Source: UBA9676 sp035532275
GTDB taxonomy: Bacteria > Actinomycetota > Actinomycetes > Streptosporangiales > Streptosporangiaceae
Length of the DNA: 25,722 bases
Assembly (NCBI GenBank): GCA_035532275.1
Contig: DATKRG010000224.1
Coordinates: 1 to 25,722, forward strand
Direction of reading: 5' to 3'
Shown: piece after piece, positions 1 to 7,063 of the stretch
Numbering within the stretch: position 1 is the stretch's first letter
Layout: the number at the start of each line of letters is the position of its first letter
Position numbers and translations under genes: made by a program
Notes under the pieces: generated by a model
The model's database searches: none
The model's input: only the letters and a program-made list of their open reading frames with translations
Told to the model about the DNA's origin: nothing

Positions 1-1711
1 AGATGGACAGCTCCTGCTCCACCGGGACGACGACCATCTCCCGTGCCACGCCGGCGATCCCGTCCCGCATCTGCTGCTCGGCCCGTTCCCGCTCCCGGTC
101 GGCGGAGCGCATCACCAGCGTCATGCAGCCGCTGGCGGTCAGCCAGCCGAGCAGCAGGACGGCGATGACCATGACCGCCACCCAGGGCATCAGCATGACG
201 TTGCTGAACAGGGCAGCGGCGTGACGGGAGGCGTGGAAGACGCCCACCGCCAGCAGCACCCCGAGCCAGGCCAGCCCGGCTGCCGCCGCACCGAGCAGCA
301 CGCCCTGCCAGGCGGCCACCAGCCGCCACCAGGGCATGACGTTGTTATCGGCAGGGAGCGCGCTAGCGATGGCGCTGCCGAGCGCGGCCGGGATCTCGTC
401 CACCTTCGACCGGGCGGCGGTGCGGGTGGTGGCGGGCCAGGGCGGGGGCAGGCCGGGGCCGACCTCGTCGGCCAGCGCGGTGATGGCGTTGTCGATCTCC
501 GCTTTGTGCGCGCCGGCCGGGCCGGCCGACACCCCGCGCAGCTCGTCCCACAGCGTGCCCAGCCGGATCTTGCGCACCGGGTCCCGCCGGAGCACCCGGT
601 CAGCCAGCCAGGAGACCGGCCAGCCGACGTAGTCGACCGCCTTGAGCTCGCGGGCGCTCTGCAGCGCGCGGCCCACCCCGGACACCCCGGCGGCCTGGGA
701 GAACGCTGTGACCAGTGCCTCTTCGCCGGCACCCACGCCCGCGACGTCCGTCTCGCCCGCGTAGGGGGCAAACCGGGCCGCCAGCGCGTCCACGTCAGCG
801 GCGATCCGCTCGGCGCTCGCCCGGCGGGCGGACACGGTCCTGGTCAGGACATCCCGCAGGTCCTCCAGCCCGGCGCCGGTGACGGCCGAGGTGACGAGCA
901 CCCGGCTGTCATGCAGGCCTTCGGTTTCGAGCAGCCGCTGCAGGTCCCCGACGCAATCGTCGGCCTGCGCCGGGGTGAGCAGGTCCGCCTGGTTGAGCAC
1001 GACGGCGATCACCGACGAGTGGCCGGCCATCGGCACCAGGTACCGGCTGTGCACGGCGGCGTCGGCGTACTTCTGCGGGTCGAGCACCCACACCATCAGG
1101 TCGGCGAGCGACAGCAGCCGGTTCACCGAGCCGGACTGGCCCGCCAGCACCGAGTCGTGGTCGGGCAGGTCGAGCAGCAGCAGCCCGCCGAGCGAGCGTT
1201 CACCCTCGTCCAGCGCGCTCGACCTGGCATAGCGGTTGCGGTCCCGCACGCCGAGCCAGTCCAGCAGCGGCCCCGCGCCCTCCATGCCCCAGACGCACGC
1301 GTAGGCCTCCCTGGTCATCGGCCGGACCACCCCGACCGGCGAGAAGTCGGCGCCCGCCAGCCGGTTGAACAGCGACGATTTCCCGCTGCCGGTGCCGCCG
1401 GCCAGGACCACCACGGTGTGGCCGGCCGACAGCCGCAGCCGCTCACCCGCCCTGCCGAGCAGCGTTTCGGAGTCCCGCAGCAGTTGCGGGCTGAACCCGT
1501 CGTGCCCACTGCGGGCGAAGCCGATCTGGGTCATCCGGGCGAGCGAGGTGAGCCGGTCGGACAGGCTCGGCGCACCGGCCGCGCCGTTGCGGGCCGGCCC
1601 TGCGGGGCCGGCGCCGGGGAACCCGCTGCTGGCCAGGTGACCGCGGGCCAGCGCTGAGCCTGCCCGCGTGGGGCCCGCCAGCCCGGCCCGGGGCGTCTCC
1701 ACGTCGGTCAC
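1..1711 (-). CDS. Dynamin/YfjP-like GTPase with two membrane helices (C-terminus beyond window)
   Basis: The reading frame is open from a GTG at 1711 to the left edge, about 570 residues, so the C-terminus is missing. Seen: a Walker A/G1 motif GGTGSGKSS around residues 104-112, a G3-like DLPDHDS near 181, an NQAD in the G4 position near 240 (usual NKxD), and two hydrophobic segments coded near 300-225 and 195-120, followed by a charged region rich in Arg, Glu and Gln. P-loop GTPases with this plan include the YfjP family and bacterial dynamin-like proteins. The GTG overlaps the stop of the upstream GTPase gene by 3 bases, which implies one operon and translational coupling. Streptomyces has a comparable pair, DynA/DynB, acting at sporulation septa; equating this gene with one of them is inference. 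A membrane-remodelling or septation role is likely, the exact one unknown. Confidence 0.85.
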   Translation of the reverse strand, partial: MTDVETPRAGLAGPTRAGSALARGHLASSGFPGAGPAGPARNGAAGAPSLSDRLTSLARMTQIGFARSGHDGFSPQLLRDSETLLGRAGERLRLSAGHTVVVLAGGTGSGKSSLFNRLAGADFSPVGVVRPMTREAYACVWGMEGAGPLLDWLGVRDRNRYARSSALDEGERSLGGLLLLDLPDHDSVLAGQSGSVNRLLSLADLMVWVLDPQKYADAAVHSRYLVPMAGHSSVIAVVLNQADLLTPAQADDCVGDLQRLLETEGLHDSRVLVTSAVTGAGLEDLRDVLTRTVSARRASAERIAADVDALAARFAPYAGETDVAGVGAGEEALVTAFSQAAGVSGVGRALQSARELKAVDYVGWPVSWLADRVLRRDPVRKIRLGTLWDELRGVSAGPAGAHKAEIDNAITALADEVGPGLPPPWPATTRTAARSKVDEIPAALGSAIASALPADNNVMPWWRLVAAWQGVLLGAAAAGLAWLGVLLAVGVFHASRHAAALFSNVMLMPWVAVMVIAVLLLGWLTASGCMTLVMRSADRERERAEQQMRDGIAGVAREMVVVPVEQELSI

Positions 1712-3762
1712 CTCGTCACCTCAAGCGCATAGGCCGCCTGGTACAGCTGGACGGCGGCGCTGGCGTCGGGAACATCGGTGCGGCTGATGATCCTGGAGAA
1801 CCGCAGCATCTCCTCGTCGAGGATCAGCCTGATCCGGTGCTGCAGGTCCACCCGCACCTGGGAGCTGACCTCCCGCATGGGGCCGGCCCCGAACAGCGAG
1901 GTCAGCAGCCGCTGCGGGATCGCGGTCGAACTCTCCTCCAGCTCGGCCTCGGGCGCGTTCTGGGCCAGCATGCCGATCATCAGCACGGTGGCGAGCGACT
2001 CGTCGTCGAAGTTGATGACGCGCGCGATAGACCGCTTAGTCACATTTTCAGCCTTAACGATGCGCAGTGTCTGCTCCTGCCAGGAACTGACGGCCCGTGC
2101 CGCACGGGTGGCCAGGTCGGGCGATGCCCGCCCCAGCGTGCTGGCTGTCTGCGCGGCAGCGTCCTGGCCGGCCTGCGGCGTGCTCCCGTCGGTGCCCGGT
2201 TCCAGGCCGAAGATCAGCCTCGCGTCGGCGGCGAACTGGGAGCCGTCCCAGTCGTCTGCGTCACCATCTGGCAGCGTGTCGAGGAGGGCGGCGCCTGCCG
2301 GGTGATCGCGCCAGCGGCTGACCGCCCCTTCGGCCGCCCGGTCGGCGACGGAGATGATCAGCGATTCCAGCGCCGTCCGCACCGCTGACTTGAGCGTCTG
2401 CGCCCGGGCCGGGCTGCGGTGCTTACGCTGCTTGCCGCCGGCCCGGCTGCCGGCGGCCCGGCGGGGGGTCTGCAGCGCCCGCAGCAGGTCGCCGGTGCCG
2501 GCGAAGTCCTGCCACCGGGCGAGCACCTCGCCACGCAGCAGCGAGCCGTCGGCGGTCGATTCGTCGAGCTCGGCGAGCGCTGACCGGTAGACGCCCTCGA
2601 CCGCGCCGACCAGGCTGCCGCGCAGGGCCACCTGGGCCTCGACCTGGGCGGCGAGCGCGGGTACCCGGACCGGGAAGGTGTCCAGGACGCCGGACATGGT
2701 CTGGGTCAGCACGGCCACCCGGCGGTCGGACTGGGCGGCCTCGGCCAGCCAGTGCCGGATCGGGGCGGACGCCTCGGGCGGCAGCTTGCCGTCGTTGAGC
2801 ACCGTCTCCAGGATGAGGAACCGCTGGTTCCGGCTGAGGCCGTTGGCCTCGAGCATCGCGCCGAAGTGATCGATCAGGTAGGGCGCGGCGGCCGCGTTCA
2901 CCCGGGACAGGACGATCCCGAGGGCGGCGCCGCGGTCGCGCGCGTGCTGGAGCAGTTCCCACACCGCGGCGTCGGCGTAACGGCTCGCGGTGGTCATGAA
3001 CAGCCACAGGTCCGATGCGTCCAGGAACTGATGCGCGAAATCCCGGTGCGCCTGCACCACCGAGTCGATGTCGGGAGTGTCGAGCAGGGCGACGCCCCTG
3101 GGCATGCCCTCACTGGCGGCCAGCACGAGCAGGCCGTCACGGCCGGACCGGGCGAGGCCTTCCTGGCGCACCCGGGGCACGGTAGGCAGGAAGACGTTCT
3201 CCGCGAACCAGTCCACGTCGTCGGGGTGGCAGGCGAGCACCGGGCTGTTGGTGGTCGGCCGCCGGATGCCGGTCATGCTGACCTGTGCTCCGACAATGCT
3301 GTTGACCAGGGTTGACTTGCCAGCCCCGGTGGAGCCGACCAGGGCGACCAGGACCGGCGACCCGGATTCGCGCAGCCGCGGGAGCAGGTAGTCGTCGATC
3401 TGGCCGAGCAGCTTGCGCCGTTCCGCGCGCGCCTCCTCCGCCCCCGGCGCCTCCAGCGGGAGCTGCGCGGCGACGATCGGCTTGCGCAGCGCGAGAATCG
3501 CGGACTCGATCATCTGCGCGTTCACGCGGACAGAGGGCCCGGCGGGCGGCCGGGTGGCAGCTCCGTCTGCCGTCGCGGGAGGCGCCTGTGGCGCCCTGGG
3601 GACCGAAGCCCGCGTCGCTGGGGCCGGCATGACGGGAGCTGGCACGGCGGGAGCTGGCACGGCAGGGGAGCCATCGGCGACGGGCGGATTCTGGGCAGCG
3701 GGCAAGGCGACGCCCGCCCCCTGCTCGCGCGCCGCCGCTGTCACACGCTGACCCTCGGCCAT
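1708..3762 (-). CDS. Dynamin-like GTPase, soluble partner of the downstream GTPase
   Basis: The product is 684 residues. After a disordered Pro/Ala-rich N-terminus (about 1-78) comes a GTPase domain with G1 GSTGAGKST at 143-151 and G3 DTPD at 228-231, then a long helical C-terminal half. No clear membrane segment is visible, unlike its partner. The frame stays open upstream to 4662, but that part is compositionally random and runs antisense into the divergent epimerase, so I start at the ATG at 3762; GGAAGGG lies just before it. An in-frame GTG seven codons in, with GAGGG ahead of it, is an alternative. The stop overlaps the start of the next GTPase gene. The family hydrolyses GTP and often acts on membranes; the tandem pair suggests a heteromeric dynamin-like machine, which is inference. 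Confidence 0.85.
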   Translation of the reverse strand: MAEGQRVTAAAREQGAGVALPAAQNPPVADGSPAVPAPAVPAPVMPAPATRASVPRAPQAPPATADGAATRPPAGPSVRVNAQMIESAILALRKPIVAAQLPLEAPGAEEARAERRKLLGQIDDYLLPRLRESGSPVLVALVGSTGAGKSTLVNSIVGAQVSMTGIRRPTTNSPVLACHPDDVDWFAENVFLPTVPRVRQEGLARSGRDGLLVLAASEGMPRGVALLDTPDIDSVVQAHRDFAHQFLDASDLWLFMTTASRYADAAVWELLQHARDRGAALGIVLSRVNAAAAPYLIDHFGAMLEANGLSRNQRFLILETVLNDGKLPPEASAPIRHWLAEAAQSDRRVAVLTQTMSGVLDTFPVRVPALAAQVEAQVALRGSLVGAVEGVYRSALAELDESTADGSLLRGEVLARWQDFAGTGDLLRALQTPRRAAGSRAGGKQRKHRSPARAQTLKSAVRTALESLIISVADRAAEGAVSRWRDHPAGAALLDTLPDGDADDWDGSQFAADARLIFGLEPGTDGSTPQAGQDAAAQTASTLGRASPDLATRAARAVSSWQEQTLRIVKAENVTKRSIARVINFDDESLATVLMIGMLAQNAPEAELEESSTAIPQRLLTSLFGAGPMREVSSQVRVDLQHRIRLILDEEMLRFSRIISRTDVPDASAAVQLYQAAYALEVTR
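3619..3663. repeat. 15-bp tandem repeat, three units, inside the dynamin-like gene
   Basis: Units of GGGAGCTGGCACGGC at 3634-3648 and 3649-3663, preceded by a diverged unit at 3619-3633. Read on the minus strand they encode repeats of Ala-Val-Pro-Ala-Pro in the disordered N-terminus. The period is a multiple of three, so copy-number change keeps the frame. Confidence 0.85.
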
Positions 3763-4453
3763 CGCCCTTCCGTCATCCCGCCTGAACACGTCCCGTCTAG
3801 TGACCGGCTGGTCACACAGCAGTGACCCCGCACCACTACCAGCCGCCGCACGGCGCCGGTACGGCAAGAGACCACCGCGGGTTACGGCGGACCCCTCCCC
3901 AGAGCGCTTCCCGGTGCTGTGGTAATTATGTACCGCCTGGGCAGGGTACCCACCACGATGCCCGAAACAGACGCTTACGATCTGCCATCGCGGCGAGTGA
4001 CCCCGGCATGCTGCGCAGCCAGCAATGATCGAGAGTAACCGACGTCCAGGCTGGCCTGGCCCGTCCTCGGCCCGGCTCACAGCCCCGTGGCCTGGGCCGC
4101 CGAGGCTCAGAGTGGTCCCGGGGCGCGCCCGTGGCCCGTCCGGGAGTGGACCGGGCGCGCTTGCACCGGCACCAGCGCGGCTACACTGTCCACGCACCTG
4201 CGGTCGCGGTCCGGGGCAAGGTGAAGGCTTTCCGGAGCAAACGACGTGAGTCGCTGGCACCGCGCGGCGGGGGAAGGTGGCCGGAGTAGCTGTCCGGCGG
4301 TGCCGGTCTCCGGCATCAGGGCCACCCCCAGGAGCAGCAGAACCGCCCTGGGACGCTTGGTAGTTTTCGGCTCGACCGGGCCACATAGCCCGGCGAAACC
4401 CGGTACAACCAGGTGGAACACAACTGTGACGGAATCGCGAAACGGAGAATCCA
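3763..4453. other. Divergent intergenic region, about 690 bp
   Basis: It separates the minus-strand GTPase operon from the plus-strand epimerase operon and should carry both promoters. Visible items are an AT-rich patch near 3921-3932 (GGTAATTATGTA), short GTACC/GGTAC inverted repeats at 3930-3949, and a weak plus-strand promoter-like pair at 4161-4187. A 72-codon GTG frame (4246-4464), with GGAG upstream, overlaps the epimerase start in another frame; it resembles no known protein and may be chance. I see no convincing conserved gene here. Confidence 0.5.
4161..4187 (+). promoter_or_regulatory. Weak candidate promoter for the epimerase operon
   Basis: TTGCAC at 4161-4166 and TACACT at 4182-4187 are separated by 15 bases, shorter than the usual 17. 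It would start transcription near 4194, giving a leader of about 260 nt before the epimerase. Pattern match only. Confidence 0.2.
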
Positions 4454-5386
4454 TTGGGGGCTGAGCAACGTTCCCGGGTACTGGTGACCGGCGGGGCCGG
4501 CTTTATCGGGCGGCGGCTCGTCGCCGCGCTGCTCGACAGCGGCGCCGACGTCACCGTGGCAGACCTGCGGGAGTCGTCCGCACCCGGCGTCCAGCAGGTC
4601 ATTGGTGACCTGCGTGACCCGGCTGTCGCCGCCCGGGCCGTCAGCCCCGGTACCGATGTCATCGTCCACCTGGCGGCGGTGACCTCGGTTCTCCGCTCGA
4701 TCGAGGACCCGGTCGGGACCTACGAGACGAACGTGGCCGCCACCGCCAGCCTGCTGGAGCTCGCCCGGAACCGGGGCGTGGGCACCTTCATCCTGGCCTC
4801 CACCAACGCCGTGGTCGGCGATGTCGGCACGGCGGTGATCACCGAGCAGCACGCGATCCGCCCGCTGACCCCGTACGGCGCGACCAAGGCAGCCGGCGAG
4901 ATGCTGCTCAGCTGCTACACGGCCTCGTACGGGATCGCCGGTGCCGCCCTGCGGTTCTCCAACGTCTACGGCCCCGGCATGGAGGCCAAGGACAGCTTCG
5001 TGCCGCGGCTCATGCGCGCGGCCGCCGGCGGCCACGGCGTCCAGGTATACGGCGACGGCACCCAGATCCGCGACCTCGTCCACGTCGACGACATCGTGGC
5101 CGGCATCCTGCTGGCCTGGCGTTCCGGCCACACCGGCCCGGTCATCCTGGGCGCAGGCGAGTCGGTCACCGTGAACGACATCATCGCGGCGGCCCGCGCC
5201 GTCACGGGGGCGCCCATCCCGGTCGAGCACGTGCCCGCCAAGCCGGGCGAGATGCCCGCGGTCATCGTGGACATCTCCACGGCCCGCGCGCTGGGTTACC
5301 GGCCCGCACACGACCTGAAGTCCGGCATGGCGACGGTGTGGCCCGAATTCGCGCCACCGGCCGCAGACGGAAAGGCAGCCCAGTGA
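4454..5386 (+). CDS. NAD-dependent nucleotide-sugar epimerase/dehydratase (extended SDR)
   Basis: The product is 310 residues. Seen: an N-terminal Rossmann motif TGGAGFIG at 12-19, HLAA at 72-75, the active-site Ser/Thr region ASTN at 115-118 and the catalytic pair YGATK with Tyr141 and Lys145. This is the standard layout of GalE-like extended short-chain dehydrogenases, which epimerise or dehydrate nucleotide-bound sugars in the cytoplasm. The start is a TTG with GGAG six bases upstream, the only well-placed ribosome-binding site. The stop overlaps the GTG of the following glycosyltransferase (GTGA), so the two are coupled; the product likely feeds a cell-surface glycan. The exact sugar cannot be told from sequence. 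Confidence 0.9.
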   Translation: MGAEQRSRVLVTGGAGFIGRRLVAALLDSGADVTVADLRESSAPGVQQVIGDLRDPAVAARAVSPGTDVIVHLAAVTSVLRSIEDPVGTYETNVAATASLLELARNRGVGTFILASTNAVVGDVGTAVITEQHAIRPLTPYGATKAAGEMLLSCYTASYGIAGAALRFSNVYGPGMEAKDSFVPRLMRAAAGGHGVQVYGDGTQIRDLVHVDDIVAGILLAWRSGHTGPVILGAGESVTVNDIIAAARAVTGAPIPVEHVPAKPGEMPAVIVDISTARALGYRPAHDLKSGMATVWPEFAPPAADGKAAQ

Positions 5387-6396
5387 CCAACCCCCAGGTG
5401 GACGACGCGGCGATCGACGATGCGGCCGCCGAGGCGTTCTTCGCCGAGTTCGGCGACGCCGCCCGTCAGCTCCCGCCGGTCGCGATCGTGATGGCGGCCT
5501 TCAACGAGCAGGACGTGATCGGCCAGGTGATCGAGGCGCTCCCGGCCACGATCTGCGATCTGAAGACGGCGGTCGTGGTGGTGTCCGACGGGTCGCAGGA
5601 CAAGACCGGGGGGGCGGCCAAGACCCACGGGGCGCTGGTCTGCGACGTGCCGGTCAACCGGGGCCAGGGCGCCGCGCTGCGGCTGGGCTACCGGCTGGCC
5701 CGCGACGGCGGCGCCACCTACATCGTGACCACCGACGCCGACGGCCAGTACAACCCCGCGGAGATGGAGCGGATCCTGGCCCCGGTGGTGGCCGGGGAGG
5801 CCGACTTCGTCACCGGGTCACGCAAGCTCGGCAGCCAGGAGACCAACGACCCGGTGCGCCGCCTGGGCACCTGGGTGTTCGCCGTCACCATCAGCATGCT
5901 GACCCACCATCACATCACCGACTCCACCTTCGGGCTGCGCGCCATGCGCGCGGAGGTCACCGGGGCGGTCCGGCTGGAGCAGCCTCAGTACCAGTCATCG
6001 GAGCTGCTCATCGGCGTGCTCACGCACGGGTTCCGGGTGCGCGAGGTGCCAGCCACCATTCACAAGCGCCAGGTCGGCAAGAGCAAGAAGGGGCACAACG
6101 CCATCTACGGGCTCCACTACGCAGGTGTCGTGGTCGGCACCTGGTGGCGCGAGCGTCAGCGCCGCGTGCCGGGCTCCGGCAGCGCTGGCCTGCCGGTGGC
6201 GGGACGCCTCCCCGGCGACCGTTCCGCGGTGCTTCCCGCCCAGGCGGGCGAGCCGGCCAGCCCGGCGCCCGATCCGGTGGACGCCAACGGCTCGGGGGCG
6301 ACTGGCTCCGCTGGCCCGGCCAGCTCCGCGGGCGCGGCCAGCTCGGCGGGCGCGGACGGCACCACCGTGGCGCCCCGGTCGGCGAAAAGGACGTAG
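5383..6396 (+). CDS. Family 2 glycosyltransferase (polyprenyl-phosphate sugar transferase type)
   Basis: 337 residues from a GTG overlapping the epimerase stop, with GGAAAGG seven bases upstream. A GT-A fold is shown by VAIVMAAFNEQDVIG near 33-47, VSDGSQDKT near 67-75 and the metal-binding DADGQY at 118-123, followed by VTGSRK and STFGLRAMR. This matches DPM1/GtrB-like enzymes that move a sugar from a nucleotide donor to a polyprenyl phosphate at the inner membrane face. The catalytic part ends near residue 246; the rest is a low-complexity Ala/Gly/Ser/Pro tail. From residue about 258 the gene runs antisense over the end of a GtrA-like gene. GtrB-type enzymes often work with GtrA-like flippases, so the neighbours fit functionally. 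Confidence 0.9.
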   Translation: MTNPQVDDAAIDDAAAEAFFAEFGDAARQLPPVAIVMAAFNEQDVIGQVIEALPATICDLKTAVVVVSDGSQDKTGGAAKTHGALVCDVPVNRGQGAALRLGYRLARDGGATYIVTTDADGQYNPAEMERILAPVVAGEADFVTGSRKLGSQETNDPVRRLGTWVFAVTISMLTHHHITDSTFGLRAMRAEVTGAVRLEQPQYQSSELLIGVLTHGFRVREVPATIHKRQVGKSKKGHNAIYGLHYAGVVVGTWWRERQRRVPGSGSAGLPVAGRLPGDRSAVLPAQAGEPASPAPDPVDANGSGATGSAGPASSAGAASSAGADGTTVAPRSAKRT

Positions 6397-6836
6397 TGGA
6401 AGATCGCGAACCGGGTGACGAAGGTCACGCAGTTGGCCGCCAGGTAGGCGCCATCCACGATGAGGACCCGCTCCCAGTGGGTGTGTCCCATCGACAGCGC
6501 CCAGACGCTGGCGTAGTGGCTCGTCAGCCCTAGCACGGTCCAGGCTCCCAGGGAGACGAGCCAGAACGGCAGGGTCTCCTTGAGCAGGTGCGGCCGGCCC
6601 TTGCGCTCCCATGCCCAGCGGCTCAGCACATAGCTCACCGCCGCGCCGGTGACGGCGCCCAGGGCCCCGGACAGGCCAGCGGTGAGATGGGCCACACCCA
6701 GCAGCAGGTTGAGCATGATGATGCTGGACGCCAGCGACGCGACCGCCACCAGCACGAACCTGGTGAACCGCTTACCGACGGTGGTCCTGAGCCTGTGCTG
6801 CACAGCCGTGACAATCCTGGACAAGACAGAAGTCAT
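6156..6836 (-). CDS. GtrA-like membrane protein
   Basis: 226 residues from the ATG at 6836, with AGGA five bases upstream. Seen: four hydrophobic segments at about 25-52, 57-78, 92-113 and 125-150, and the typical end of the fourth, CVTFVTRFAIFHYVLFADR. GtrA-like proteins are small four-helix membrane proteins linked to flipping of polyprenyl-phosphate sugars for cell-wall and O-antigen glycosylation. The core is the usual length, about 150 residues; the remaining 75 form an Ala/Pro/Gly/Glu-rich tail that overlaps the convergent glycosyltransferase by 241 bp. Upstream on the same strand is the secreted DUF1906 protein gene. The family call is firm, but whether the tail is really made is open. 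A longer frame running up to 8396 is not coding beyond this start. Confidence 0.85.
   Translation of the reverse strand: MTSVLSRIVTAVQHRLRTTVGKRFTRFVLVAVASLASSIIMLNLLLGVAHLTAGLSGALGAVTGAAVSYVLSRWAWERKGRPHLLKETLPFWLVSLGAWTVLGLTSHYASVWALSMGHTHWERVLIVDGAYLAANCVTFVTRFAIFHYVLFADRGATVVPSAPAELAAPAELAGPAEPVAPEPLASTGSGAGLAGSPAWAGSTAERSPGRRPATGRPALPEPGTRR
6318..6353. repeat. 18-bp tandem repeat in the overlap of two genes
   Basis: GGCCAGCTCCGCGGGCGC at 6318-6335 is followed by a one-mismatch copy at 6336-6353. It encodes a Gly/Pro/Ala/Ser-rich hexapeptide in the glycosyltransferase tail and an Ala-Pro-Ala-Glu-Leu-Ala-like hexapeptide in the antisense GtrA tail. Confidence 0.8.
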
Positions 6837-7063
6837 GGGATTCCTATGTTCACGGAGACCTGTGGGCCGTCCAGACAGGTCTACAGTACGGGAGCAACCG
6901 GAGGCGGGAGACGGGCGGCCTCCGGGCTTTGCCTGCGCCACGTTATCGCGGGCACCAGTCACGCGCAGGCAATGTGAGCTGGTTAGGGCACCTTTCTCCG
7001 TCCCGCGGGCCGGTTCTGCCAGCACTGCGCCCGCCCGGCGGTGCCTACCCAGCACGGTCCTCC

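Noticed and set aside
221..1657. Long plus-strand open frame, 478 codons
   Set aside because: It is the reverse shadow of the GTPase gene: it shares its codon phase and has repetitive Gly/Arg/Pro composition with no family motif.
4246..4464. 72-codon leader frame before the epimerase
   Set aside because: It has a GTG and GGAG, but no conserved residues or composition to support a protein.
3763..4662. N-terminal 300 codons of the dynamin-like frame
   Set aside because: Random composition, covers the divergent promoter region and part of the epimerase; no domain and the first good start is at 3762.
4316..5311. Minus-strand frame of 331 codons opposite the epimerase
   Set aside because: Gly/Asp/His-rich shadow with no motif; the plus strand has a full Rossmann and YxxxK pattern.
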